Shown here: positions 11,892-24,316 of the stretch, in pieces | Numbering within the stretch: position 1 is the stretch's first letter | Layout: every line of letters starts with the position of its first letter | NCBI GenBank assembly: GCA_002633005.1 | Contig: NMRA01000008.1 | Span: forward strand, 1,255,974-1,319,973 | Length of the DNA: 64,000 nucleotides | From: Phoronis australis | Taxonomy: Eukaryota > Phoronida > Phoronidae | Direction: 5' to 3' | Position numbers and translations under genes: made by a program | The notes under the pieces: model-generated | Database searches by the model: none | What the model was told of the DNA's origin: nothing | Seen by the model: the letters and a program-made list of their open reading frames with translations, nothing else

Positions 11892-12467
11892 ATGGTTCAT
11901 CTTAGTGATGATTCACACGACACAAGGGTCGTAGTTGTGCCTCTTGTCTGTAGGGGTCACTGTTTTGTTAGGTAGCACGGTTAAATGGATCGCAAATAGC
12001 AGGGTGGAGGATTGGTTCAGTGACCTGGCTAGTAAGTTTAATGGCCAGTCTGTGTAAACTAAACTCTTCTCTAGAATTAATTTTGTGGACACGTGCAAAA
12101 ACACCAATTGTCAGATTTCTAAATTCTCTTGACAAGTTTCAGTCAAAGACTCCGTGACTTCCAGCTGCTAGGTAGTTTGTCCAGCCACTGGATTGTTCTT
12201 GCACCCTGTTTAGGATTATTCACTGTTGTAACATTGAATTGTGTGAAAAATTGAAAAGTAGGTCGTTCCAGTTGTACCTGTCGTGTTACTGTTCTGAATG
12301 CAATTAATGCATCTGTGCGCAAATTTTAAAATCCTGTGTCTTTATTGAGGATTGTATCTTGAACACTTTTGGCAACGAATGATGTTTACGACGCAGCATT
12401 AAGCAATGTTTTAATAGTCCTGTTGTCAATTTTAAGGTAAAAACTGTCTTGACGAGAATGTAATAAA
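11892..12467 (+). other. TCERG1: TCERG1 3' untranslated region with poly(A) signal
   Basis: Non-coding sequence after the stop. A canonical AATAAA lies at 12462-12467, about 570 bases downstream, followed by a T-rich stretch (ttgttttttttt) typical of a cleavage-site downstream element. Confidence 0.7.
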
Positions 12468-13387
12468 TATTTGTTTTTTTTTCTTGCTCTTTTTAATGTT
12501 CACCCAGTAGCATGTACAAAATCAATGAAATCTGCTTGTTTACACATTTCAAATTTTTATCGTAAAACCTTAACCCATTATAGTGCCCCTTTGGATATCA
12601 CATTTAATATGAAGTAGTCACTTCAGTATCAGATTGCAGAAGAAGTCATTGACGTCCATTTAGTCCCCAGATGTCCAATACCAAGCCACTAAAACACAAT
12701 GGTCTTGAAATTTTCTTTACCACGACTTCATTTGTATTGTCATTACTAACATACAGCGTATTTATGAGACAAGGAAAATTTTAAGAAAACTTTGTTAGAG
12801 TTCAGTAACGCTAGGAACTCGATAAAATCAAGCCAAAACCATGTGTTCTTATTTCATATACACCCAATAACTTGCGAAATCTTGCTTTTTAGCAAGGTGC
12901 TAGTGCTGTTGAACTCCTCCCTGGGCTGTGTTGAGCAGATACAAGAATTTCGCTAGTAAATATTGTGATAGCGTGCTTTGCTTGTAATACATGGCAAAGT
13001 TGCATATTCCTTCATTTCCTTAAGTTTCTCACCTCTGAGGAACACACCCCTAGGCTGGCTGAACCTTCCAATGTTAGACTGCTTCTGAATCATTGGGTGA
13101 CTTAAAATCCACAGGGTGGCATAGTGAGACGAATGTCTTAGCTGTACAAATGTATATTCAGGTAGTTGTTGAGTACCCTAAACGCAGATGGCCCCAAACT
13201 GTCAGATGAACTTTCAGCTCTTGATCTATTCAAACGTGGAAAACAGAACCTTTTGTTCATAAGCGCCACCTATTGAACATGGCTTTGTCCATTAAACCAT
13301 AGTCACAATTACAAGTGAACGTTAAAACGTGTCACCATTGTGGCTCGGAAATTTTCAAGTCCAGAGCTGTGTACAGAGCAGGATGCA
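12468..13387. other. Intergenic, TCERG1 downstream
   Basis: No coding exon seen. A diverged short element at 12798-12915 is related to the CGTTCAGTA family (see 27324 and 42334). Confidence 0.6.
12798..12915. repeat. Diverged MITE of the GTTCAGTAACGCTAGGA family
   Basis: Starts gttcagtaacgctaggaact and ends agcaaggtgctagtgctgttgaac, an imperfect inverted repeat. The body (cttgcgaaatcttgcttttt) matches the better-preserved copies at 27324-27470 and 42334-42494. Confidence 0.6.
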
Positions 13388-13523
13388 CTAAAAGTCCCAG
13401 AAGCTAACACGCACAAGCTTATAAATAAAGTAACCTATTAAACCAAAGATACCATCTCTCCAATCTCGCCCACAGTCGCCAAGTAGATTGTCTAAAGGGT
13501 TAGTCATGCTTATCCATTCACAA
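13388..13523 (-). CDS. Possible minus-strand terminal exon (unassigned)
   Basis: Reading the minus strand, a good acceptor (cttctattttatcag) is followed by 44 codons and a stop at 13390-13388. The peptide has an NPLDNLLGD segment and an aromatic/hydrophobic stretch (IFGLIGYFIYKLV) that could span a membrane. One leading base belongs to a split codon, which does not match the phase of the exons at 17572-18288. It may be a last exon of that gene after an unseen exon, of another gene, or chance. Confidence 0.25.
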
Positions 13524-13790
13524 CTGATAAAATAGAAGTCAAAGTTAATCGGAGAAAATACAATTTTCCTATCATGATGGCCAACTCTGTTCATGGTAAT
13601 AGCTGTAGAAAAGAAAAATAATTACTGAATGGCTTAGCCACCTAATACTAATTCTCCCTTCATTATCTGTCATGAGGGAAGACAACTCTGACGATAAATT
13701 TTGCTTAAGCCTATCCCCCATGACGGAATGCAGAGTCATTTTGTATATTTCTGGCTTTTACTGCACTAGGCTAACTTTAATTTTAAGATT

Positions 13791-13922
13791 TCAAGTCCGC
13801 ATTTCTTCATCAAATAATTGCAGGCAGATAGAAGTCTTGACCAACTGCTTGGTGATAAGCCAATTGTTTCTTAGAGAACTAGTCCTTTCTTCAAGATGAT
13901 ATTTCCGTATTTGGCCGTTTCC
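13791..13922 (-). CDS. Possible minus-strand terminal exon, phase 0 (unassigned)
   Basis: On the minus strand, acceptor tgtatctgtttacag is followed by 43 codons and a stop at 13793-13791. Phase 0 at the start is compatible with the exon ending at 17572. The peptide is polar and helical-looking, with no recognised domain. Only the splice site and open frame support it. Confidence 0.25.
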   Translation of the reverse strand, partial: GNGQIRKYHLEERTSSLRNNWLITKQLVKTSICLQLFDEEMRT

Positions 13923-14089
13923 CTGTAAACAGATACAGATTAAGGCATGAAACGAGCTATTCTTTCGAGTAACCAACGGAGGCCATGTCTGTCACAGCTG
14001 AATCTGCCAAACTTAGATTACAGATTACATTACAAGATCAACTTGAGCCCGAATGCACCACAAACGGTGTGCTTTTAGTGGTGTATATT

Positions 14090-14860
14090 TGATTGATAAA
14101 AATGGCCACTAGATGGAGAAAAATATGCTGAATCGTCTGAAAACGCAATCGTGTCGTTGATTCTTAAATAGAAAACTATTAATAAAATTTCATGAAAATC
14201 CGTTAAGGAACTTCTGAGAAACGGAGGAAAACGGAAAGAAATGAAATTGTCATTAGGGGGCACAGTGTTCGCTGGATCCGTCTGAAAGTTGTTGTCTGTT
14301 GTCAGCTTCATATAAATACACTTGCTAAATTTAATAAAGATACTGCAGTGGGTTTAGGAGATACAGCTGTGGGTGCAAAAAAAGTGCCACTAGGAGGTGC
14401 CACAGTAGTCGGAAAATAATTGTCAACTGTTCTCTTCACACTAAGAACAAAATATGCCAATTTTCACAATTATCCTTGGAGTGGTTTGCTTGATAGAGGG
14501 GCAGACTCGACAACAGTAAAAATGGGCACTACATGGTGCAAAATACCTCGAATCCATGAAAACGGGAGGATAGTGTAATCTCACTACTTGATGCCTACCG
14601 GTATGTGCCAAATTTTATGAAAATCTGTTAAGCACCTGTTTGAAGATACAGAGGTAAGCGTAAAACACTAAAATTGCCACTAGGGGACACACTGGATGTC
14701 GGATCTTTCCGAAATTCGTCATCATCCGTCATAAACTTCATAGGAACACATCTGCCAAATCTCATCAAGATCCTATGATGGGTTTAGGAGATACAGCTGC
14801 AGACGACGGACGCCCAGACAGAGATGACGGCAATATGCACCCAAATGTATATGGGCGAAT
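14090..14860. repeat. Reverse-oriented copy of the 451-bp higher-order repeat
   Basis: Contains reverse complements of the phrases in 693-1815: aatggccactagatgg, gccacaattgtcattagggggcac-type blocks, ggtttaggagatacagctg twice, and the end block cgtccgtcgtctgcagctgt (reverse strand). It closes with the hairpin-like terminus near 14840-14860. Confidence 0.7.
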
Positions 14861-14949
14861 AAATGCATATTCTTTCTTATCCACAACTCAAATCAAAAAA
14901 CATGTTCATTACTGAATTTCACAAAATGTGTCTTGGGCATTTCCAAATC

Positions 14950-15715
14950 ATGCAGGTGAAAAGAAGTCGGAAAAGCTATTTTGACAGGATTGCTCAAGAT
15001 ATTTTTCTAAAATATTCAGTTTTCGTTTTATGCAAATTACACAAGTCCTATTTTTATGACCCTGGTACAAAAGTGAAACATTTTCGAAATAACTCTTAAC
15101 AGACTTGTAGAACAGTGTACAAAGCGTAGCACGTGAAAGTTTCATAGACCAGTCAGTCGTTTATGAGATAGGATGTTCTGAAGTCAACCAAATAAAGATA
15201 TTTTTCAAAGCAGTGTTTAGCCTACATGAAGTTAATGTAGGACCTCATCAACAAGCTTTTGTGTTTATCCAAATATAAAAAACTATGGATTTTAAGTCAG
15301 TAATATTTTCGGGAAAACCTGTAGAATTAGATTTTTTAACCATCAGCCCTTGGTTGGGTCGCGTGACCATGTCTTATTGGTAAAATTTTCCAAAAAGAAA
15401 AGTACATTTGATATGAAAACTTGTACCAATAACATAACTAAATCTCATTTCCTATAAAACCTCATAAACACTGTTAGTTTTCCAATTCACTGTTTCATTT
15501 TTGATGTAGTTTTTGAAATTCTTCACAAAAATCACGTAAAAATACTAAGTCCCATTTTTGATAGCCCCTCATAAAGAAGTGGAGCGTTTTGAAAACAATT
15601 CCTAAACAGAGATTGGGAGAACATAAAACATCGAATCTGAAAGTTTCATTATGATCCTGATCAGCCATTTGTGAAATATGATGTTTCCAAGTTTGCCAAA
15701 TTAGGACATTTCTGT
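14950..15715. repeat. Two diverged units of a dispersed repeat
   Basis: Phrases such as catttttgat, gtgaaacattttcgaaataa and ctgaaagtttcattatgatc recur at about 15040-15170 and 15520-15700, and again at about 58210-58460. This suggests an unclassified interspersed repeat present as a tandem pair. Boundaries are not resolved. Confidence 0.45.
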
Positions 15716-17096
15716 ACAGTCCTGCCTACATCAGGTAACTGATTCAGTAACAGTGCTACAGTTTTCAAAAATGTTGATGTCGAAGTGATGCTCAAAACTT
15801 TCAAGAGACCTGACAGAACATTAAATCATTTGAAAATTAGCTGGTCAGGAAATGTTTGCTTCTCAATTTCGCCAATTATCAAGTTGTTGGAAATACTGTT
15901 CAGTGGTTGCCTGAGAGTGGATGCTTGCCAAAAAATTGAACTTACCCTGAATGCACTACTGCAAAAGCACACTTGGCTCTCTCATAAAATTGAAATCTTT
16001 CAACTTTTTCAAAGACAATCTGTAACATAAAACACTGCAGCTTAATTTCTTGGTCACATATCTGGTGATGCTTGGCTAATTCCATTGATTGATTTTTTCC
16101 AGATACATTTTACGGTGTGAGTTTTTATTGAAGTAACTAGAGGTCCTTGAATTTCGATACAGATCTGTGACTGGGATTCCCAATTATTTCCCAACTGTCA
16201 GGTTATACAACCATTTTATGACATAAACTTATGGCATCGATGACAAGTTTAGGTGATCAAAGCATAAAGCATAGCACCAACTTAGGCGACAACAGGGTGG
16301 ACGTCACTAGACTGAGCTGCAAGTTTTGTCAAAACAGAATCTACAGATCTGATCAGAAGATGAGACCAAGTTTAAAAGAATTCAGGGAGAGGATTCTTAG
16401 ATCGTCCAGTAGCCATTTTCCATTTTGGGAAAACATGTTGAAATTTGCTGTGTTGCTAGATGGCGATGCAGTACTTTGAATGCAAATGACTTGTGCAATT
16501 CCACCTGCGGTTTGCATGTAACTTGGACAGGGATTTTAAAGCGGCAGAATTTTACATTTTCTAAATTCTTTGCTAACAGTCTGCCTTCAAATCACAATTA
16601 CTCTGCGGTGGGACGTTCAAATGATTCACGTAGAAAAGGCCAATGTTACTAAGTGTCCGTGAACGAAAGAAATTGAGTATCATCTTTCTTAACTCTGCCG
16701 GTCTCGACAAGCACAATTTAAAGTTGATTGCAACAGTTGTGCTCTCCCATTGCTATATTCCATATCAAATGTTTCCTATTTTGTATATACAGTATAGGAC
16801 AAAAGTAATCAGACAAAACACCATTTTCCCACCGTGACAGCTAATCAATAGGTTAATAGTAAAAATGACTGGTAATGACTTTTGTATTGGCCAAATTCCA
16901 ATTACAGAATGGCTTAACCATCGTACTAACTTTCCTGTTAATTTGCATTAATTCTCAGTCATGACGGAATGCTACTCTGATACCGAGTTCTCAGCTCAAG
17001 CATCACCACGGGGAATTCCAAGTCATTTTGTCAGAATACTTTTGGCCTGTACTGTACGGCAGCTTTGGGAAAGTGTTATACTCAAGTACCAGCTCT
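15716..17096. other. Intergenic stretch without a recognised gene
   Basis: Small open frames here look random. The segment around 16895-17045 resembles 13630-13760 (both have atggcttarcca and tcatgasggaatg), so the two are related copies, possibly duplicated 3' flanks. Confidence 0.5.
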
Positions 17097-17184
17097 TCAT
17101 TGACCCCCAGAGATGTAGAAGTAAAGTTTCACTGACCACGCAAATTTGAAGAGGATGCCAACCAGAAAGAAACTAGCCACACAA
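17097..17184 (-). CDS. Possible terminal exon encoding a membrane segment
   Basis: On the minus strand, acceptor tgctttttatggcag is followed by one leftover base and 28 codons (CVASFFLVGILFKFAWSVKL and eight more) before a stop at 17099-17097. The peptide reads as a C-terminal transmembrane helix. The leading single base does not fit the phase-0 donor at 17572, so an unseen exon or a different splice would be needed. A SINE lies just upstream. Confidence 0.35.
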
Positions 17185-17278
17185 CTGCCATAAAAAGCAA
17201 ATATTGTAAATTTACAAATATTTGACCTAGGGTACCTAATTGTAGATAAGGTTCAACATAACCTTGACACTGACCGAA

Positions 17279-17512
17279 GGCGGCAGGGTGGCCTAGTTGG
17301 GTATGTCTCTGCTTGCTTCCTTTACTCAAGTTTGTGGGTTTGAGTCCCACTGGGGTACACTGCTAAAGCCAGGTCTGCAGCTCCTCAGCCCGGTTTTAAC
17401 TACACATCAAATAAAGCATAAAAATGGTCCAGGTGATCCGTGCAATAGGCCCACCTGACCGGCCTGTGCACGAGTGGTGCAATGTGTACCAGACCACCTG
17501 CAATTATTACTT
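17279..17512 (+). mobile_element. tRNA-derived SINE
   Basis: ggtggcctagttggg resembles a tRNA A box and gggtttgagtcccac a B box, about 50 bases apart as in a pol III promoter. An unrelated body with tail aataaagcataaaaatgg follows. It lies between two candidate minus-strand exons. The 5' and 3' tRNA stems do not pair, so it is not a functional tRNA. Confidence 0.7.
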
Positions 17513-17571
17513 TTTTATTTCATTGACACTGGCCATATTCTTGCAATAAATATCCACAAGTAACGACTCAC

Positions 17572-17667
17572 ATATTTCCCTTCTGCTTCCGCCACAGTCT
17601 TCTCATAGTCTGCCCACACAGGAGGCTCACAGCCTTGATCGCTAGGCACTTGCTGCATTACAGCTAC
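17572..17667 (-). CDS. Second exon of an unrecognised minus-strand gene
   Basis: Bounded on the minus strand by acceptor ttgtttctgcag and donor gtgagt. Exactly 32 codons, phase 0 at both ends, and the other two frames are closed. It continues in frame from the exon at 18196-18288. The peptide includes MQQVPSDQGCEPPVWADYEK then an acidic helix (TVAEAEGKY). I do not recognise the family. The protein-like composition, matching phase and two good splice sites make a true exon likely. Confidence 0.6.
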
Positions 17668-17720
17668 CTGCAGAAACAATTGAACATCAGGGCCCAGTTG
17701 CATAAAAGTTATATTCAGCC

Positions 17721-17991
17721 CAGGGCCCTGTTTCACGACTTAAGATATTTTGTCTAAGGCTCCCACTTCAAAATTTCTGGAAAAGGTTTAGCCGCAGCAA
17801 TTGCGGGCACATCACAGTCTAGAAATTAAGTGCAGAAATTATTTTAATATCCAGCAGTTATGCGTACATTTTCTTAGAAATTTAACACTTCTGTTCAAGT
17901 AAAAATTACTTATAACAAGTAGCTGCATGAAGTATAAGACCAAATTTCTGACAGAAATCATTTAAAGTCACTTTTCCTGAAACAGACCCCA
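17721..17991. mobile_element. Non-autonomous TIR element
   Basis: Ends cagggccctgtttcacgact and, inverted, gggtctgtttcaggaaaag. No coding capacity. A fragment with cagggcccagttgcataaaa abuts it on the left, related to the element at 27938-28090. Confidence 0.5.
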
Positions 17992-18195
17992 GTGTTTGCA
18001 AGCAATCTGAACCCAGAGACCATGTTGCTGAAATAATTTCAGGGTCCCAAGACGATGCCTGCGACGGCGAATACCCACCAAGTGACACTTCTCAACCAAC
18101 CACCTCCAATAGGAGGGCTCCCCGGGTTATCTCATTTTGGGGTCTGAACATATTGACGAGAGTGAAGGTAACAAAGAGGATATAAACAAACTTAC

Positions 18196-18288
18196 CAACT
18201 TTTGATTTACTGCTATGAATTTGGTCTCAAATTGTTTCCTCATCATATTAGAGAAATTACACTTTGTTATTTCTTGAGACCAGCTCAT
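18196..18288 (-). CDS. First coding exon of an unrecognised minus-strand gene
   Basis: On the minus strand, ATG at 18288-18286 opens 31 codons ending at a consensus donor (gttg then gtaagt), phase 0. The peptide begins MSWSQEITKC and continues with a basic/aromatic helix (RKQFETKFIAVNQKL). Upstream minus-strand sequence has stops in every frame, fitting a 5' UTR. Spliced to the 17572-17667 exon it gives 63 residues without a stop. No signal peptide. The remaining 3' exon(s) are uncertain; candidates are at 17097-17184, 13791-13922 and 13388-13523. Confidence 0.55.
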
Positions 18289-21235
18289 CAAGTTGGTTTT
18301 TCATGGCACATCATTTTTTGCCCCGAGCGTGGTCTTGAGGAATAACAAACTGTCTGTTCTTTACAAAACCCAAAAATGACTTCTCTTAGTAAGGGGCAAG
18401 CTGAGATCAATTTTTTAACGGAAAATGGTCTAAATCAAAAGTTCGATTCGTGAACGCAATGTAGGTTTAAATTTATAGATCTTCAGAACAGAGCAAAATA
18501 TAAGGGAGAAAAGTGGATTTCGTTTTGTCACATTTCTTAAACGAGTATTATCAAAATTAAGATTTTAGTTATTTTTTCTACTGACATTCAAAGGTTTTGA
18601 TTACGCAAATGTCATCAAGATCAAACAGATGATAAAATTTTAGGATGTAAATTGTTGTAAATGTTGAAATATAGGAAATAACTGAAAAATTGATCAAACA
18701 AAATGCGTCTTTTAAATTACTCGGACAAAATTTAAGTGAAACTACTCACAGGATGCGGGACATAGGTATCCAGTGGAAACAGGTGTAAAATTGCCTTCAA
18801 AAGACTGGGAATGTCGTGACCTACAAAATAACCAGAGAGACGTTGGATCTCAGTTTTCATTCAGCACAGGGTGAAACATAGAGTGTGACCTCAAGCTCTG
18901 GAGGGTTGCAGCACGGTATATATACAATGTCATTTGTCAACCATATTGTGACCTGATAAGATTCTGGCGTAAGGCCAACAAAACAATATTTTGGTTCTAG
19001 CCTTTACCTAACTGCCAAATTCCCGTTCTTGTTTTCAAAACCATGCAAGTTAGTTTGAGAGACGACTTCACTGACTTAAAAATAGATTATGACCGCTATG
19101 TCGCATTCATCAACTCGGCTTCCCCTAACTACAAAATTAATGTTCCATCATCACGAAAATGCTTATCAAATCATATGATAATGACTCAACATTTCATGTT
19201 CACAACCAAATGACATGATTGGATTTATTTCAACCAATAGAAAGCTGGAATGCTAAACGTGGTACTGAAAGCAATGTAATGAGGAGACAAACAGTCAAAC
19301 AGTCAGAAACTTTGTAAACACAGACATGCCAGTAGCTTCATCTTTCACTGTGAGATTCCAAACTTAGCCTCTGAAATTCGAAGCACAAGCTCAGTAGATA
19401 ACGGTCACCGTATTATGATAGTCTGGCTTATCTTCTGATTCAGAACCGACAAGTTTTGACGTGTTCATCTGGACAAATTGACTTAGCTAATGTTACCATA
19501 AGTGCATGCGGGAGGTCACTCCTTTCCAAGATGTCTGCCTGGATAACACCGAGTCACGATTAAACAAATCCCTTTCACAACGCCCATTTTTGCACATTGT
19601 TCACCGAATTCTGAAAACAGCTTTAGCTTAACAAGTTCTGGATAACTCTATAGCCGGACCGTATTTTGCTAAAAACAGCTATGAACAGACGTCCCGAGTC
19701 ATTTTTGGTTGGTAACTGCATTCATCCAGTAACACATTTTAGGAGATGTACAAAAAATCCACGATAAAAAATTATATCGAAGCGCCCCTGGCAATAATCA
19801 ATTGATAATACCATCGTTGAATTAGAAATGTCAATAAAACAGCAAAGTCTGGTTGGGGATTACCAGATCTGTACACTTTATTTGAAGACAGTCGTACCAT
19901 CAGCTCGTATCTCCTTCGCCCCCTTAGCACGGCAAACAGAGCTTGTTGGGAAATGCGTATCAGCCAAAACTGAAAAGACATATGTAGTTTACATTCACAC
20001 TAGTTGAACGCAGCAATTCTTCAATGAATTACCTCTTACAAAAATCAGAGACAGATACAGGATTTAGGGGGAGAAATATATGTTTGACAAGAGAGGGCGT
20101 GTTTAAGTGATGAAGAACATCTCAAAACACACGGTAATCAAATACAGTAGGCACATCTCAACACAATGCTCTCTCGATTTTGGAAGCTGCCAGTTTTGTA
20201 AGAAACGCTACAAAATCTGACATTTAGTATTTCTGTAGTGAATGCCTTTCAACTGCAAACATCAGTATAGGCTATAGTTAAGGGCAGGGGTTAATACAGG
20301 ATTTCAAAATAGGGCGTAAAAAATGGGTTTCTCAAAATCTCAGGGTGTCCATGACCAATGACTCGTGCCTGTGAGTTCTTGACCCAAAGTCAGATTGCTG
20401 TTATAGGCTGGTGTGTTAGTGTGGAGATGTGGACCATCCGCAATGAGGTGCCAATATTTACTTCACTTGGGCATCCAAATGCTTAACAGGGATTCCTAGA
20501 TAGAGTGTGTCTACATTTGCCTCAGTATGTCCAGTTGGACACCCTGGACAACGTCCAGATGAAGGCCTGGTTAAGGGTTAACTGCAGTCTGTTATGGCCG
20601 TCGTTGGCACAACTCAGTAGCCGTCCCGTGAACTAATACAAGCATAACATCAATGGTGAGCTCTTTTTTGAATTGCGAATCATCCACAAAGCATTACAAA
20701 CAAAATGACTACATCTAAAGCAGAAAAAAAATATTTAATTTCTTCATTATGAGAGTTAAGTGGAAGACCTCCCGCATTGTCAGTACCCTACATTCCCTGA
20801 AAAAATCCCCGAATTTCCAGCACTGGCTCTGGGACCTTTGAGAGCTCTGCATAGTGAATGTCAGTGATTTCTATCATGCTTAAAAGTCATAGCTAATGGA
20901 TTTATTGCTCAGTTCCGCGTAAAAAGAAAGGATGAGCAATTCAGAAATCGTGAAATTGTAGGTTGTTTGCCCAGTGTAACGACTGTAATGGTTCTTGTAC
21001 TTATCTACTGACCAAGTATAAGGTCCCGTCAATATTGGGGCATTTTTGTGAATATCAGTTTTCCGGTTAGCGTACCGTACTACTCTTCGAATAAAACAGT
21101 TTGACATGCATTGGAGGATAAGCGATGTCTTAAAAGCATTTAACATCTAATTTGGTCACCGTGTTTTGTTTCCATTTGTTGTAATGTAACTTAGTTGCAT
21201 ACTAAAAGAATAATCCATGTGACATTGTTAATTGT
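18289..21235. other. Long stretch without a supported feature
   Basis: No exon with convincing splice sites and no clear repeat. The promoter of the minus-strand gene starting at 18288 should lie just above 18288, but no TATA box stands out. Confidence 0.5.
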
Positions 21236-22150
21236 AATCAGTGTTTGTAAATCCTCGGAGTATTTCAATACACATGACGGATGCTTATCTTCCATCGTAA
21301 CCAATGTTTGTAATTTTTAGCTTATTACTCGAGTTCATGAATTTTTAAAAATCAAAAACCACACTTAGATGATTTTTTACAACTGAATAACGCTGTGATG
21401 TTTATTTTTAACGGCAATTATTGGTTTATGTATTTTGAAAGTTCCCAGTACGTACAGGCAGAGATGTTTACTACGGCCCAGTAACTACACTTAATTTGGT
21501 GTTGCTCATACCAGAAAATGCGGTCATCACAACTATGCTCGACTACGGAGCCAAGCTCTCTTTGATCCTGGTAAAAGACCCCCAGGAAGACCAGCAGTGA
21601 AAACTCCTGCATATCTTTAGAAATGTGTGTATTCCTCGTTATTAAAGCGCATTATTCACGGCACGAGGCTGGCTCAGTTCACACAGTACTACCGTACGTC
21701 TAACAGAAAGGTTGCCCGTTTTCTTCATACCGTAAATAATACTCACACAAGTAATTCACAGATTTCTAAAGATATGCGGGAATTTTCATCGCTCGTCCTT
21801 CTGAGCGGTTTTTACCAGGATCAAAGAGAGCGCGGCGCCAGAGTGCGATGCAGTTGAGATGACCGCATTGTCCAGTGCTAGCAAGACCAAATTAAGCGTA
21901 ATTACCCGACCATAAAGTGTAGTAAACATATCTGCCTGTACACACTGTCGAATTTTCAAAATGCATTAACCAATAATTTTCGTTAAAAACGAACACCTCG
22001 GCAGTATTCAGCTGGAAAATCAACCAAGTACGGTTTTCGATTTTTAAAAACGAACTAAGAAGCTAAAATCTACAAATATTGGGTATGATTGAAGATAAAC
22101 GACCATGCATATTGATGTACTCGGTGGATTTACAAACGCTGATATCAGAG
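21236..22150. repeat. Head-to-head inverted repeat with ~400-bp diverged arms
   Basis: The left arm (about 21236-21640) and the reverse complement of the right arm (about 21740-22150) share long blocks, e.g. ctctctttgatcctggtaaa, gcatatctttagaaat, gcggtcatc and ttattggtt. About 100 bases of unrelated sequence lie between. Similar short peptides reading outward from both arms simply reflect the repeat. No transposase is seen. Confidence 0.7.
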
Positions 22151-22213
22151 TTAACTAGGAAACAGTAACTCAGTTGTGCCCACTGTTCATTTTTATGACT
22201 GATAAAAAGGCAA

Positions 22214-22313
22214 TAGTCTTATATAACGTGCCCGTATTTTGAGAACCAGTTTTATGCCCGTTATTCAGTGGAGAAAACTGGCTCTCAAAATTCGGGCACT
22301 TTATATCAGACCA
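22214..22313. repeat. Fold-back element, GAGAACCAG family
   Basis: Arms gtgcccgtattttgagaacc and, inverted, ggctctcaaaattcgggcac give a near-perfect ~40-bp stem. Related to the smaller copy at 6224-6264. Confidence 0.75.
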
Positions 22314-24316
22314 TTACCAACAAAAAGCTAGAATAATTATGTAGTCGGCGCAACAGAAATTGTCCTGAGACTGCTGAATTCCAAATCTTCAGTCATATTT
22401 GCACTTTTGTATATTTTATGATTAGAACTCTAATGAAGATTAAACTTGAACAAATGACACGTGTCATTTTGTTTGCCGTGAATTGTTTAGTGTAGCTGCA
22501 TACGTAATCTGGAAAGTTCAGGGATGGATTCACAATTAACTAAAAATAACGATATCAACCCGTTTTCGATAAATAAAAGAAAAAACAAACAAACAGGAGT
22601 ATTGAAAATGAAATAACAAAAACTGGTATGAAACATATTTAAAACCATCGTTCCTTTGGGAAGTGGCTCTTTGTCAAGATAAACACAAATGAACTTTTTT
22701 TAGTCATTTTCACGGGTGAGAAACAACATGACCGCCGGTCCTCTAAACAGGACCTCCGGGGATCAAATGGGACCNTGAGCACTGAGTGACCGATGTAAGC
22801 GAGAAATCCTCCACATCTTGGAGATGGTAACTGGGTAAGGGGTAATTCCATACTACTCACCGAAAACTTTTGAAATATTATCAATTATGTCAAAGTAACG
22901 AGATGTAAGGGGTTTTCTTGGCAGATGGCGACATGGGAGGGGAATCCCACGGCCACGGCCTCGAAACCTGAATCGCTTGTTAATCAGTGCCGTATTGCCG
23001 TAAAAACTGTCAGAAACTGAACTTCAAGTTTCTCAAAACTCAAGGCAGAGAAATATTCTTCATTTTCTCAAAAGATGCCGACTGGAAACGAGAGAATCTC
23101 AAAGCTCGCAAAAAGTTGACGATTCTCTATGGACATATTCTGTAGGCCCTACTCGCGCCACGGAGACGAATGAGCTTTGTTCGCAAGTGTAGGCCTACGT
23201 ATGCACACTCACGTTTAGGCAGAGGTTAAGGAACAAAATGAAGACTTCAGTTTATTAACTCACCCACCTATTTCGTCCCCATGCCCCATTGAACATAATG
23301 CATGCAGAAGGTCAGGTGAAATAATTCCAGGGACGTTTTTGAGAGGCATCTTGTAGATCAAGTTTCGAGGGGAAAAGCCTCCTCAGCGCTCCACACTTTC
23401 CTTCACAGCGCCCCCATGTGCTAACATTGACTACTAAACCCAATGCGTTATTTTTATCTCATTGAGTAAGCCTAGCAGCAGCGCGGTAAGTCCGGGTATG
23501 GAGAATTATAACAAATAAACATTAGCACATCCTAGAGAGCCGACTAGAAATTAAAATTATATATAGAACAGTTAAAGTAGCTAAATGTAAACAGACAGAA
23601 TAAAGTTAAACTATTTATATATACAGATACAACAGAACATACGGACGACATCGAAATAGCCACATTTACGAAGGTCAGAGGTTACACGCGCCGTCGGTGT
23701 ACAAAGATGACACACTGAGAGCGCAGGTAAGCCATTGCACCTGTCATGAGTGTCTGAGTCATTAATGATTCTCAGAGAGAGTTAGGAAGTTTAGTTGTTC
23801 CGCAGTTTGCTCTAGGTTGCAAACAGGATTTAAACTATTCAGTAGGATAAAGTGTTGAAGCAAGTGTATTCTCAGATCTCAGCTGACTCATGTGACGTCA
23901 TAACGTGAAGAGAATGTTGCTATATCACTACAATGTGCTTGAAGACTTCAGAAGCCTAGTGTTTTTTTTTTAAATTCTCCATGTCATCAGCATCATTAAA
24001 ATTCCCCAGGTCTTAAGCAGAGCATTTAATTTTACTCTAGAATCCCACAGCTAGGGATAGCTTGCATCTGAATAGTCAACTAAGATATAGCCTTCAAAAC
24101 TCAATTTTCTTAGAAATTTCCACCCCGGTGCCATTGTAGCTCGAGGGCGGCAGGTTAGATCTGAACATAAGCAAGAAATGATTTCATTTTTATCAGTATT
24201 CATTTGGGTGGCGTAGTCTAAACAGTTCAGTAATTTGTCTAAAAGCTTTCTGGCATATTGTGTCGACATGTCAGGAATTTTTACTTTGCCCGGCCGCGGC
24301 TCAATAGTTACTCCGA
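22314..24316. other. Non-coding stretch with a single-N assembly join
   Basis: No gene recognised. An isolated N at 22775 marks an uncertain base or join. Confidence 0.5.

Noticed and set aside
17279-17350. Functional tRNA gene
   Set aside because: tRNA-like promoter boxes only, fused to a non-tRNA body; a SINE fits better.
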